39,475 nucleotides of DNA from Phycisphaerae bacterium. Its GTDB lineage: Bacteria; Planctomycetota; Phycisphaerae; UBA1845. This document shows, one piece after another, positions 8,419 to 17,759 of the stretch; position 1 is the first letter of the stretch; every line of letters begins with the position of its first letter. A program made the translations under genes and the position numbers. The notes beneath the pieces are model-generated. The model saw only the letters and a program-made list of their open reading frames with translations, did no database searches and was not told the origin of the DNA. The stretch covers positions 1-39,475 of the forward strand of contig JAUIEW010000015.1 of the NCBI GenBank assembly GCA_030429365.1. Direction: 5' to 3'.

Positions 8419-9552
8419 TCAGGCCATGTTGAGGTATTGGCCGGCGATTTGAAGTCCGAGCAATGTGATCGCGATTGAGAGCACGCCGGCCATCGCGACG
8501 ATCATGGCGAGTTCGGTCGTTTGAAGTCCGATCGTGTATCCGCGACTTGCGCCGATGTGCCGCATCGTTTCCAACTCCGCTCGCCGCAACTGGGCCGACA
8601 GCACCACGATCAAACCGACAAACAACAGCGTCGCAATCAGCACGAAGACGTAATATGTGTCGAAGAATGTCTGAATCTGCACGACCATCGCCAGAATTTC
8701 TTCAATGATCAACGAGCACTCTTGAAGCTGCAGCGTGTCCGAATTTTCATAACGGGCTTCGAGGATCGTTGCACCTTTTTGATCCTTCGGTGTGATGATA
8801 GCCGCAGTCACCGGTGTTTCGGCTGGAAATGCGTGCAGGTGGAATGACGATCGGTTTTCCGGTGTGACTTCGTGATAGGCGACGCCCTTGCCATGCGCGT
8901 CCGCGCTGGAATGCTCCGGATCGGCGTGACCATGCATCAGGCCATCGAGTAACCAGGACGTCTCAAGGCTCGTAAACAAGACGCGATCGTCGGCCGTCCC
9001 GGAAGGCTTGAGAATGCCAATCACATTGAGATTGACGGGGTTCGTCCCCGCAATGTCGTAGAGCGATTTGCGGTCGGTGAGAATGCGATCGCCGACCTTT
9101 AGCCGCAGTTCTTCCGCGGCAATCGATCCGACCACGACATCGCCCAAGTCGAAATCAACGCGGCCATCACTTGCCGCCAACTGGCGAAATTCGAAGTAAG
9201 CGACTGGCACGCCCACGACCGGAATGTCCTTCGCCGTATGCCCAAGGTGCAGCGGAATCGCCGTTCCCCATTTGGATCGCTCCAGTTGGTTCACATCCTC
9301 CAGGTAAATCGCATCGAGATCGGCATCACCGAAGTAGAGAGACTTGAGAACCAGGTCGAAACGATTGCCGCGTGCGCCGAGGATGTATGGTGTCGCGTTG
9401 GCCCGCGATCGCAGCGATGCGCCGTACTTTGAAATGATCAGGTGCGACGCAATCGGCAGGGCGATCGTCAGCGTGAGTCCCATGACGAGGATCGCGCTTC
9501 GAAACTTGTAGAAGCGCAGGTGCTGCCAAGCCATGAAAAGCATGTGTTTCAT
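8419..9552 (-). CDS. ABC transporter permease, FtsX/MacB type, with His-rich periplasmic loop
   Basis: The 377-residue protein has the FtsX plan: one N-terminal membrane segment (about 20-40), a large periplasmic domain, and three C-terminal segments (about 285-315, 345-362 and the C-terminal end). Such permeases usually act on lipids, lipoproteins or envelope substrates rather than importing solutes. The cytoplasmic coupling region RRAELETMRHIGASR (323-337) is typical. Unusually, the periplasmic domain carries seven His within residues 207-240, which suggests metal contact; this is inference. Its ATG overlaps the TGA of the ATPase gene (ATGA), so the two are translationally coupled. It is the last gene of the six-gene minus-strand operon. 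Confidence 0.85.
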   Translation of the reverse strand: MKHMLFMAWQHLRFYKFRSAILVMGLTLTIALPIASHLIISKYGASLRSRANATPYILGARGNRFDLVLKSLYFGDADLDAIYLEDVNQLERSKWGTAIPLHLGHTAKDIPVVGVPVAYFEFRQLAASDGRVDFDLGDVVVGSIAAEELRLKVGDRILTDRKSLYDIAGTNPVNLNVIGILKPSGTADDRVLFTSLETSWLLDGLMHGHADPEHSSADAHGKGVAYHEVTPENRSSFHLHAFPAETPVTAAIITPKDQKGATILEARYENSDTLQLQECSLIIEEILAMVVQIQTFFDTYYVFVLIATLLFVGLIVVLSAQLRRAELETMRHIGASRGYTIGLQTTELAMIVAMAGVLSIAITLLGLQIAGQYLNMA

Positions 9553-10214
9553 TGGTGCGCCGCCGTTGCAAACTGCGTTACATCAATCGTCCGGTCAAAA
9601 CGATTCAACAATTCTATGTTGTGCGTCACCATGATAAGCGTTGCTTTCGACGCTTTGGCGCGGTCCGTGAGAATGGCCATGACTTCGTTGGTGGTGGCCG
9701 CATCGAGATTGCCGGTGGGCTCGTCGGCCAACACGATCGAAGGTGACGTGATCAGGGCGCGGCAGATGGCGATGCGCTGACGTTCGCCGAACGAGAGCTG
9801 CCGTGGATACCGCGTCAGATGTCGATCGAGACCGACGCTCTGTGCAAGTTGATCGGCGCGATCGTTGGCATCTGAGGGCATCGTCAGCGCGCCCAGCCTG
9901 AACGGAAGGAGGATGTTGTCGCGCACGTTGAGATATTCGAGCAGCGAGAATTCCTGAAACACCATGCCGATCCGCTTCAATCGAAAGCGTCTGCGGGCCG
10001 CATCATCCAGCCCGGTCAGCTTCGTATCGCAGGTGGTGATCGATCCCTTTTGAGGGATGAGTGCGCCCGCGATGAGATTCACCAGGGTCGATTTTCCGCT
10101 GCCACTCGGGCCGACGATTGCCACGTGCTGTCCATCATCGACGGCAAGCTCGGGGATCGACACGGCAAACGCCCGATCGGGATAGGTGAATTCGACGTCG
10201 GTGAATTGAACCAT
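9549..10214 (-). CDS. ABC transporter ATP-binding protein, LolD/MacB type
   Basis: The 221-residue ATPase has Walker A GPSGSGKST (35-43), the Q-loop region MVFQEFSLL, the signature LSFGERQR (140-147, where the usual second residue Gly is Phe), Walker B IVLADEP and the switch His in MVTHN. It belongs to the LolD/FtsE/MacB group that powers FtsX-type permeases. Its stop overlaps the start of the permease gene, and its start is 24 bases after the preceding stop, so these two proteins almost certainly form one transporter. The substrate is unknown. Confidence 0.92.
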   Translation of the reverse strand: MVQFTDVEFTYPDRAFAVSIPELAVDDGQHVAIVGPSGSGKSTLVNLIAGALIPQKGSITTCDTKLTGLDDAARRRFRLKRIGMVFQEFSLLEYLNVRDNILLPFRLGALTMPSDANDRADQLAQSVGLDRHLTRYPRQLSFGERQRIAICRALITSPSIVLADEPTGNLDAATTNEVMAILTDRAKASKATLIMVTHNIELLNRFDRTIDVTQFATAAHQ

Positions 10215-10238
10215 GGTTATGCGAGCAATCGTCGTGAC

Positions 10239-11591
10239 TTATGTTTCGGGCATTGCCGACTTCATGTCGGTCCTGATGATTTTCCAGAATCCGTCGCGCG
10301 GGGCAACCGTATAAATCGCTTCAAAGATACTGGAGGTGTCGTGCACATGACCCCAATGGTACACCATGCCCTCGACGCGCCACCGGCTCTTGATCTCGAA
10401 TGCTCCGTCGCTTCTTGGCTGCGGGTCGACGAGCTGCGATTCGAGCACTTCCATTGACTTCACTTTGGCGACCGCACCGCCTTGTTCAGCCGACACCAGC
10501 CCCGCTTGAATTTCCTTGTACACCGAATCGAGCAGCGGGCCGTCAACGCTTTGCGCGAGCACGTCGTATATGTCGCTTTCGCTGCGAAAATCAAACGCGC
10601 GATAGACGTTGGACAGCAGGGCGTCGAAGATTTCAGATGCCCGCTGTTGAAACGGTTCGATTGGCGTCGGTGTTGGGGCATCGCTTGGCGTGAACCCGCC
10701 GACATGTCGCAGCTGAAACGCGGTGACTGCGGTGATGAGAATCACGACCGTGCGAATTCGCCACGGCCGTTTGGCCCGACCGCCGAGCCAACAGCCAGCC
10801 AACCCTGCGGCTACGATGATGATGGAAAGAACCGGAAGCGTTCGCCCCTCATGTTCGACCGGCGGGGCGGGGATGCGCATGTCCTGTTGCGCTTTGGGCG
10901 CTTCCCATGCGATCGTCGGCTTGTCGCCCGTGAATGTGATGATGCGACTTCGAACACGCGTGTCGAGTCGGGCCGCGAGACTGGGCTTGACAGGATCGCC
11001 GAACGCATCCACGGAGTAGGCGGTCGCGAAGATGTTCCAGAAGAGTTCGACGTGCTTTGGTTCGTCGGGCGTGGGGAAGGACACGCGCACACGGGCGTCG
11101 GGTGGGAGTGTTTCGCTTTCCTTGATGTCGGCTGACGCGCTGGAGCGAACGAATTTGAAGCCGTCAAACTGCGGGTTGCACTCCGAACCATTAATCTTCA
11201 ACGGCGGCAGCTGCGAAAAATGGGCTTCGATGCTTTGGCGTTCGGCTGCCTCCTGCTTGGGATCTTCAAAGATGAAAGTGTTCTCTTCGAGTCTCAGCTT
11301 CAGGTGGCCCCGTTCTTGCGGGACGAGCGTGTTGAGGAAGCCGTTGGACAGTGAAATGTCGTAGACAACCCGATCGGATTCGATGTTGATGATCAGTCCC
11401 AGGGCGGGGTGTTCGTGTGTGACCAACTCGAAGGGCCCGTGCGGGTGCGCATGGACTGCACTGGGGCGGACCGACATGTTCAGCGCAACCAACAATACGA
11501 TTGCGCGAAACAGATCAGCCCACCCCAGATAAAGACAGCGGGGCGATTGGCCCCTGATACTTTGGCGCCCCCGGCTATTCTGGTTTGGCAT
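10239..11591 (-). CDS. Membrane-anchored envelope protein of the ABC operon, unknown function
   Basis: The 450-residue product has a late N-terminal signal sequence (about 27-48, ending SAVHA before HPHGPF). A periplasmic domain follows (49-245), then two close membrane segments (about 251-270 and 280-295) and a C-terminal domain (310-450) containing DVLAQSVDGPLLDSVYKEIQ. I do not recognise a family. ATG 11591 lies inside the last codons of the upstream peptidase gene, which suggests translational coupling. A start nearer the signal sequence (Met39) would leave too little hydrophobic sequence. The position directly before the ATPase and permease suggests a partner or substrate-handling part of that transporter. 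The mature start HPHGPFELVTHEHP is His-rich, like the permease loop. Confidence 0.7.
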   Translation of the reverse strand: MPNQNSRGRQSIRGQSPRCLYLGWADLFRAIVLLVALNMSVRPSAVHAHPHGPFELVTHEHPALGLIINIESDRVVYDISLSNGFLNTLVPQERGHLKLRLEENTFIFEDPKQEAAERQSIEAHFSQLPPLKINGSECNPQFDGFKFVRSSASADIKESETLPPDARVRVSFPTPDEPKHVELFWNIFATAYSVDAFGDPVKPSLAARLDTRVRSRIITFTGDKPTIAWEAPKAQQDMRIPAPPVEHEGRTLPVLSIIIVAAGLAGCWLGGRAKRPWRIRTVVILITAVTAFQLRHVGGFTPSDAPTPTPIEPFQQRASEIFDALLSNVYRAFDFRSESDIYDVLAQSVDGPLLDSVYKEIQAGLVSAEQGGAVAKVKSMEVLESQLVDPQPRSDGAFEIKSRWRVEGMVYHWGHVHDTSSIFEAIYTVAPRDGFWKIIRTDMKSAMPET

Positions 11592-13371
11592 CGGAGACCA
11601 GCAGGAATTCCTCGAAACGGGTTGCTTTCATGTCGGACACTTCCAGCGCGCCGTAGGCAACCAGGGCGAGCGGCCAATCGATGTCCTCGTTGAGTTGATC
11701 AGCCCGCAGCGAGGGGAAGCGTCCCGTGCATTTTTCATCGACGAATAAGGCGATTTCATCGGTCACCACACAAGTGACCGCATGTTCCTGGCGATCGGTC
11801 AAGACAAAACCGACTTCGATGCCGGTGTCGTCGCCGCGATGGTCGAGCATTCCCAGCCCGACATGAACCGGCGCGTCGTATGAGGCCTCCGGTGCGCGAA
11901 TCTTGCACTTGAACGCCATCGGCGGCTCTTCGTTGATCCGCACGCCGAGGAGCGAACCAATCGCACTGGGCTTCATCGAGCAGACCAACTTGTCGCCTTC
12001 GACTTTCCAGAACCGTTTGGAACCTCCGACGTCTTTGAAATGATCCAGCGAATCGGTGCGAATGTCGCCCCAGAACTCAGCGTGTTCTGCGGTGGCCAAC
12101 TCGCTGAACGACGCCTGCACCAAGGGCTTGTCCAAGGCTTCTGCCGTCTTGACTTCACCCTCGTCGATTTTCTCGCCATAGCGCACGTATTGCTCACGGG
12201 CCCATTCCGCCCAACGCCTTTCAAACTCATCCACGGCGATGTCTTCGGGCAGTCCCAACGCGCCAGCCGTTGCCTCGTCATGGCTCTTGCCTTGCTTGAG
12301 CGCCGTGAAAAACGCAGACGCGGCATCCGGCCCATACTGTTCGAGCAGGAACAGGATCATCGTCGCGCTCTGCTCATAGAATCGCCAGACACGATCGCCT
12401 CGGTGCGGATACTGCTTCTGGGCGAAGAGGTCGCGGAAGCGATAGTATTCGCCGGCGGCTGCATCGCGACCGGTCTTTGCCGCTTCGGCGTAGTGGTTGC
12501 GGGTCTGCTCCATGCGTCGGGCCATCCCCTCATCGATCCAGCGGGGGACAGCCGTTCCGCCAAACCACTCATGGATCACCATGTGAACCAATTCATGGGG
12601 AAGGGTGCCTTCCAGCGCATCACGGTCCAATTGCCCATCTTCGTCGAGCATGTACATCGCGATGAAGATCGGGACGCCGGTTCGGGTGTCACTATATGTC
12701 ACTCCAGCGCTGCCCTGGAATGCCGGATTGAAGCCGACGTAGTCCTTGCTGTCCTTGAAAATCAGAATCGGGATTCGAAGGGCCCACTCCTGCCCGACGT
12801 GGAAGTACTTTTCAAGCAGGAATTCCGTGTACTTTTCGGCCAACTGGTTGGCTGCGTATGCCGACCTTCCCGTCGGGGCGTACATCTTGAAGAAGGGGCT
12901 TTCGTAGAGAACCGGGGGCAGCTTGCCGCGACCGCCGACGGGCTTGACGGAATCGACGTCGGCTTCGAGCCTCTTCCAATCGATGCGTCCCACGTCGACC
13001 TTGTACGGGTCGTTTTCCCACGTTTCTCCAGGGTCGAAGTCAGGTTTCTGCGGGCCTCGGATGCGAAGTAGCCCCAAGCGCGCGAGTTGCGTGCGCTCGG
13101 GATCATCGGTGATGGTTTTTAACTCCGTCCATATCTCGGCAGCTTGTTCGTTTTTCTCAAGCTTTTCGTACGACTGAGCGAGCAAGACGTACGCCTCTTC
13201 GTGGCCGGGGTTGCCTTTGATTTCTTCGGTCAACTCGTTGACCACTTCGGCATATTCACCTTTTGCATATTTGGACTGCAGTTCGGTCAAGGACGATGCC
13301 CAAGTGCTGGTGGCAAAGCCCATGCATGTGCCGGCAAGAAGTCCGCCTAAAATCAATGTCTTGTTTTTCAT
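11575..13371 (-). CDS. Secreted gluzincin metallopeptidase (peptidase MA-like) with TPR segment
   Basis: From ATG 13371 the product has 598 residues with a clean signal peptide (MKNKTLILGG... to about residue 26). TPR-like helices fill about 28-105. The peptidase domain contains PHELVH, with His259, Glu260 and His263, followed 18 residues later by Glu281 in WIDEGMA. This is the HExxH...E gluzincin pattern of the peptidase_MA family. The C-terminal part (about 420-598) looks beta-rich, perhaps a concanavalin-like or 3-keto-disaccharide hydrolase-like domain, which is tentative. ATG 13395 is an alternative start; the frame stays open to 13653, but that extension overlaps the neighbouring gene. 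It is the third gene of the operon. Predicted location is the periplasm or outside the cell. Confidence 0.8.
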   Translation of the reverse strand: MKNKTLILGGLLAGTCMGFATSTWASSLTELQSKYAKGEYAEVVNELTEEIKGNPGHEEAYVLLAQSYEKLEKNEQAAEIWTELKTITDDPERTQLARLGLLRIRGPQKPDFDPGETWENDPYKVDVGRIDWKRLEADVDSVKPVGGRGKLPPVLYESPFFKMYAPTGRSAYAANQLAEKYTEFLLEKYFHVGQEWALRIPILIFKDSKDYVGFNPAFQGSAGVTYSDTRTGVPIFIAMYMLDEDGQLDRDALEGTLPHELVHMVIHEWFGGTAVPRWIDEGMARRMEQTRNHYAEAAKTGRDAAAGEYYRFRDLFAQKQYPHRGDRVWRFYEQSATMILFLLEQYGPDAASAFFTALKQGKSHDEATAGALGLPEDIAVDEFERRWAEWAREQYVRYGEKIDEGEVKTAEALDKPLVQASFSELATAEHAEFWGDIRTDSLDHFKDVGGSKRFWKVEGDKLVCSMKPSAIGSLLGVRINEEPPMAFKCKIRAPEASYDAPVHVGLGMLDHRGDDTGIEVGFVLTDRQEHAVTCVVTDEIALFVDEKCTGRFPSLRADQLNEDIDWPLALVAYGALEVSDMKATRFEEFLLVSDAKPE

Positions 13372-13460
13372 GGTGTCGATAGTCCTGATTGACATTTTTC
13401 CTGGAGCCTTACAACACGTGCCCGGAATTTGTGTTCCAACTATTCGCAATGAGCGTCGGG

Positions 13461-14768
13461 TCAGACGCGTGTCCGATCCCGATTGCGATTGGTGTTTTGT
13501 TCCATTTGCTTGACGCGTTCGAGCGTGTCTTCCCATTGCTTGATGAACGGCGTCAGCTTCTCGGGGAAACCGCGAGCGCGTTTGAGCAGGTATTCGATCA
13601 GTTTGGTCATGGGGCGACTCAGGTCCAGAAATTCGTCGCACGCGTCGCGCCATTGTTCGCGCTGATCCGCGGTAAGCCGGCCATCATCGCCGCCGAACGA
13701 AAAGTTGCGATTGTCGGGGTAGGCGCCTGAAAGCATTGCAATCAAGTTGCGATACACCTGTTCAAGATGAACGACTTCCGTGCGAACGAGATCCAATTCG
13801 AATCCCGATGCATATCCCGGCAGGATGGCCTGGGCCTTGTAGATTGACTGTTCGGTCTTGTGCATCAATTCCAGATAGGGCAGCGTTTCTTCGACGATCA
13901 ACCGGCGGTCCGGGTCATCCTTGTCTTGAATGACTTCGATGATCGCGCGGTACGTTTCCTCAGGGTCCAGCGAATCGGAAAACGCGCCAACGCTGATCTT
14001 GTCGTTGCGCACGATCTGGTTGAGGTATTCCATCAGCGCTGCCCGCATGATCTCGCGATCCTGAAGCGAGTTTCGTTCCTTGGCTTTGTTGCGCATGTCC
14101 CGCTCCATAAATTCTTTGGTGCGGACACCGCCGACCTTGCGCAGGTTGCGCTCGGGGTTTTCTTCAAAAATGTCCTTGTGCGCCTTGGCTCGGATTTTGT
14201 CGGATTCCAATTTGGACTCAGACATTTCATCAAGCATTTCATCGACTTTGGTCCAGTCGCCTTTGCGCTCAAAGTTTTCGATCAGCAACCATTTGATGCG
14301 GCTGTCATCAAATTCCGTTCCCTTCCCAAGGAGCGGTTCGATCAGCGGTGGGATTTCGTCGAAGCGGCCCAACTCGTAGAGGGCGTCGGCGTTCTTTAAC
14401 GTCTGGGCCAGGTCGGTCAGCTCTGAATAGTTGCGTACGCTGTTGATCGAAAACACGGCGCTGCCTTCGCGGTTTTCCTTGATGATTTTTTCGATCTTGT
14501 TGCGCTTGTACGACTTGTCACCGAAACGCGTCTTGATCTTGACGAATCGGGTGCTCTCGCGAAGGATCTCACCCTCGACAATCGTACCGTCCTTCAAGAC
14601 GATAGTGTCACCCACAGCCGACTGGGCGCCGGCTAGGACACACAGCATCACAAGGCCCAGCATCGCCAGGGAGCCAACCGATCGCTTCGTTTTGATCAAA
14701 CGCGACAATATCGATACGCGTGTTTTTGCGGTTCTCATTTTATGTTGCCAAATTCCTCGAAAACTCAT
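13461..14768 (-). CDS. Secreted coiled-coil/helical protein with N-terminal SH3-like segment
   Basis: This 435-residue product begins at ATG 14768 (GTG 14777 and ATG 14738 are possible) and has a signal sequence ending near GAQSAVG (about 53). Directly after it comes DTIVLKDGTIVEGEILREST, then FVKIKTRFGDKSYKRNKIEKI, a small beta domain often seen at the start of secreted planctomycete proteins. The rest (100-435) is helical and highly charged, without a recognisable domain. It sits between the cyclase-repeat/DUF4159 gene (66 bases upstream) and the peptidase, so it probably belongs to the same envelope system. Confidence 0.75.
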   Translation of the reverse strand: MSFRGIWQHKMRTAKTRVSILSRLIKTKRSVGSLAMLGLVMLCVLAGAQSAVGDTIVLKDGTIVEGEILRESTRFVKIKTRFGDKSYKRNKIEKIIKENREGSAVFSINSVRNYSELTDLAQTLKNADALYELGRFDEIPPLIEPLLGKGTEFDDSRIKWLLIENFERKGDWTKVDEMLDEMSESKLESDKIRAKAHKDIFEENPERNLRKVGGVRTKEFMERDMRNKAKERNSLQDREIMRAALMEYLNQIVRNDKISVGAFSDSLDPEETYRAIIEVIQDKDDPDRRLIVEETLPYLELMHKTEQSIYKAQAILPGYASGFELDLVRTEVVHLEQVYRNLIAMLSGAYPDNRNFSFGGDDGRLTADQREQWRDACDEFLDLSRPMTKLIEYLLKRARGFPEKLTPFIKQWEDTLERVKQMEQNTNRNRDRTRV

Positions 14769-14834
14769 GACGGTCACTAATTCCAGTTGGCGTTTGCCCC
14801 TTGCCCCGCGCCCTGTTGGCGGTGCGTTTTGGTT

Positions 14835-17759
14835 CTACATGGTCTTGGGCAACGATCTTTGCAAAGAGTATAGCACCAGGTTCGCGGCCAGCTGCCGACT
14901 TGCTTCAGGCATGATTCCGCGACACTTCGGGTAAAGGAAATATCCGAGGCCGCTGCCCACGTCATGGGTGCTGAACACGCCGACTTCTTCGCCGTCGCGC
15001 TCGATGACGTACGCGTCAATACGCGGCAGCTTTTCCAGATCGTCGCGCAGATCGCGGCGCATCGCTACCGTGCGGACGTCGTATCCAAAGGTCTCGTAGA
15101 GCTTCCCGTTTAGAAGCGGATGGTTGGCGACGAGCTTGCGAATGCGGATGTCGCCGTCGAGTTTCTGAAGGTCCGCTCGGAATGACTCGGCCCAATTCGG
15201 ATCGCCTGTCAGGACTTCTGCGAACAGGAACGCGCCTTTGTCGATCTGCTTGTTGATCATGTCCAGCTGCTTGTCGGTGATTTTCTCCGGGCCCGCACAG
15301 GCAATCCACACCAGTCGGACGTCGTCGGCTGGCTTGTCGAGGGGCGTGCTCTCGATGGACATGCGGTAGCCGGATTCAATCGAGCGGTTCAAGGTTTCCA
15401 TCTGGTCGGGAAATGCCGGTTGGGTTCCGCCCATTTCCGCGTAGGCGACTTTCATGGAACGGGCTGTCGAGGTTCCTTTTTCCCAAGTCGAAAGCAGGAA
15501 ACTGCTGCGTGGGGGATCGCCGTCCATGGTGTAGTGAAGGAGATTGTCGAAAAACTCAAAGGGTGTCTTGTCGCCTTCGATGTCGTAGGTGTTGAGTTTG
15601 CACGACCAGTCTTTGGGCGTGAGGAATGCAAAATCCTTCAAACCGTTGCCGATCGTTCGCATGCCCCCGAGGTCTTCGTGCTTGAGTTTGTGCTTGGCCG
15701 TGAGGATCGCACTGTCTTCGGAAATGGGGCTGAGCTTGTACTCGCCGAAGGCCTTGGCGAGACCGGCTTCCACTTCCGCACGGCGCTGTTCGTGATCTTC
15801 TGCGATATTGAAGACTGCCACACCACCGCCGAAACAATAGTCGCGAAGTTTCTTCCAGTATCCATCTTCAAAGTCCAATTCGCCCGCAACGTGCACATAC
15901 TGAATCGGTACACGAACCATCTCGTCGATCGAATCATCCACATCAAAGACGCGCCAGTTGAGCGGCTTCTTGCGACTTCTGCGGAGGAATCGAGCGAGGT
16001 GGTCGCCATCACGCGAGAAGTCCAGATCGGAGTCTTCGCTGGCGATATGTCGTTGAAACACGATCGGTGCGCTGCCGGCATCGAGCAGGTTCAGGGCGGC
16101 TGCACTGAAAACGAGGCTCCCCGCGAAGAGACCGCTGCCCTGGTCGAAGTAGGGCATGATCGATTCGGCTTCGGTGCGGAACACATCTTTTTCGTGAAGA
16201 TGGAGGACGCCCGATTGCTCCGTGAAGCTTTGCATGGCCAACGCGTTGATGATCGGGTTGGGCTGGCTATTGAGCGTCGGCAGTTTCTTGTAATACTCGT
16301 CGTAGTAGTCGTCGAGCCAGTCCATGCCTTGTCGAAGTCCCGACAGGTGGCGCGAGTTGCTGAGGTATTGCGTGCATCGGGTTGAGCCAGCCGCGAAGGC
16401 CATGTCGAGGGTCATGAACAATCCACTCATGCCCCAAGCTGTGTTCATCGTTGTCGTCGCTTCACCCAGTCCGCCGGATTTGTCGAGCCTGGCACGAAAA
16501 CCGCCATCGCGAGCCTGGGCGTCACGGAAGTAACGGGCCGCATTGATCCAGGTTCTTGAATCGATCTTGTATCCGGCGTAGTACGCTTCGCGCAATGCCG
16601 AAACCGCATCAAGCGTGCTCGAGTTGTCGGTCTTCAGGTCGCGCTTTTCGGTTTGATCCTCGGGGTTAGTCGACGTGGACCAGCCGCCATCATCGTACTG
16701 GGCGTCAACCAGCGTGTTGATGTCGCCAGCCACGCATTGGCGGTACTCGGGAAGTCCGTAGTTGGCGAGGAAGAACAAGCGATTGCCGACGGAATTGGTC
16801 GTGGTCGGCTCCTGCTCGGCCAGCCATTTCATCGCAGCCTTCATGGGCTTGGTTGAGAGGTCCTCACCCTGGCGTGCGAGCGTGTCGAGAATGTACGCCG
16901 TGATTCCGACGCTGTCGCTGACGCTGCCTGCATTCCAGTACCCCTGCTGGTTTTGGCTTCGCTTGAGTGCATCGGCAGTTCGCTCATGGGCGGTGACGAT
17001 TTGTTCTTCGAGCACATCGTCGATGGTGATGTAGCGGGTCGGCGTTGGGAGCGGAGGTTCCTTGCCTTCAAGCAGTGCCTCGTTCAACTCGCGCAGGCTG
17101 ACCCGCGTGAAGATCACGTTGCCCTTGAAGTTTTGTGGGAACCGGAGAACCAACCACTGCCCACCGGTGACGAAATCAAAATCCGGCGTCTTGACCACGC
17201 CGCGCCGTGCAAAGTCGTCGTATGATTTGATTTCTTTAGGCCAGGCCAGCTTGGCTTGAGCGCCCATGAATTGACCGTCTGCCCAAAATGCCGGCGCGAT
17301 CATTTCCAATTCAGGGACATCACCTTTTCCGTTTCCCCTGCAGATGATGTTGTAGGAATACTCGCGATTGGGGCGAATGCTGCCGAGTAAGTCGAACCAC
17401 ACCTCAATGTCATAGTCGCCTTTGACATCTTTAATTTGAGAGGCGTCCACCATCAATCCGGCAAGGTTTCCTCCCTGGACATATCCGACAACCAAACTCG
17501 AAGCGAGGCCGCCCGCCGATTGACTGCGGGCAATGACGCGGCCAAAACTCTGGCGGCCGGGAATCTCAAAGATCGCCTCGCGTTCCGTTCCACTTAGTCG
17601 AACGCTCGCACGGGTCGGTGGCTGCTCAAGATCGCCGTTGGCAACCATGTTTGGATTGGCATTGGCATGGGCGGCCAACAGCGCATAGCAGAAACCTGCA
17701 CCAAGGATTGCAACCCACTTACTCAAATTCGGTGAGCGCCTGCCTGAAACGTTTGTCAT
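14835..17759 (-). CDS. Secreted protein with squalene-cyclase-like repeats and two DUF4159-like domains
   Basis: ATG 17759, with GGAG nine bases upstream, gives 974 residues and a signal peptide (about 12-33). The frame stays open to 17873 but that part has no signal. Residues about 35-235 form a beta-rich domain. Residues about 260-570 hold prenyltransferase/squalene-cyclase-type alpha/alpha repeats, with AQYDDGGWST and AQARDGGF as the QxxDGGW-like turns. Two DUF4159-like domains follow: RVFDVDDSIDEMVRVPIQYV onward (about 603-745), and MKVAYAEMGGTQPAFP to the end (about 770-974). Cyclase chemistry is unlikely, since the canonical DXDD motif is not evident, so the repeats may be structural. 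This is the first gene of the six-gene operon. Confidence 0.8.
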   Translation of the reverse strand: MTNVSGRRSPNLSKWVAILGAGFCYALLAAHANANPNMVANGDLEQPPTRASVRLSGTEREAIFEIPGRQSFGRVIARSQSAGGLASSLVVGYVQGGNLAGLMVDASQIKDVKGDYDIEVWFDLLGSIRPNREYSYNIICRGNGKGDVPELEMIAPAFWADGQFMGAQAKLAWPKEIKSYDDFARRGVVKTPDFDFVTGGQWLVLRFPQNFKGNVIFTRVSLRELNEALLEGKEPPLPTPTRYITIDDVLEEQIVTAHERTADALKRSQNQQGYWNAGSVSDSVGITAYILDTLARQGEDLSTKPMKAAMKWLAEQEPTTTNSVGNRLFFLANYGLPEYRQCVAGDINTLVDAQYDDGGWSTSTNPEDQTEKRDLKTDNSSTLDAVSALREAYYAGYKIDSRTWINAARYFRDAQARDGGFRARLDKSGGLGEATTTMNTAWGMSGLFMTLDMAFAAGSTRCTQYLSNSRHLSGLRQGMDWLDDYYDEYYKKLPTLNSQPNPIINALAMQSFTEQSGVLHLHEKDVFRTEAESIMPYFDQGSGLFAGSLVFSAAALNLLDAGSAPIVFQRHIASEDSDLDFSRDGDHLARFLRRSRKKPLNWRVFDVDDSIDEMVRVPIQYVHVAGELDFEDGYWKKLRDYCFGGGVAVFNIAEDHEQRRAEVEAGLAKAFGEYKLSPISEDSAILTAKHKLKHEDLGGMRTIGNGLKDFAFLTPKDWSCKLNTYDIEGDKTPFEFFDNLLHYTMDGDPPRSSFLLSTWEKGTSTARSMKVAYAEMGGTQPAFPDQMETLNRSIESGYRMSIESTPLDKPADDVRLVWIACAGPEKITDKQLDMINKQIDKGAFLFAEVLTGDPNWAESFRADLQKLDGDIRIRKLVANHPLLNGKLYETFGYDVRTVAMRRDLRDDLEKLPRIDAYVIERDGEEVGVFSTHDVGSGLGYFLYPKCRGIMPEASRQLAANLVLYSLQRSLPKTM

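Noticed and set aside
12040-13071. 343-residue plus-strand frame opposite the gluzincin peptidase
   Set aside because: The minus strand has HExxH...E, TPR and signal peptide; this frame has no motif.
15420-16385. 321-residue plus-strand frame opposite the DUF4159-type gene
   Set aside because: Antisense shadow without domains or ribosome binding site.
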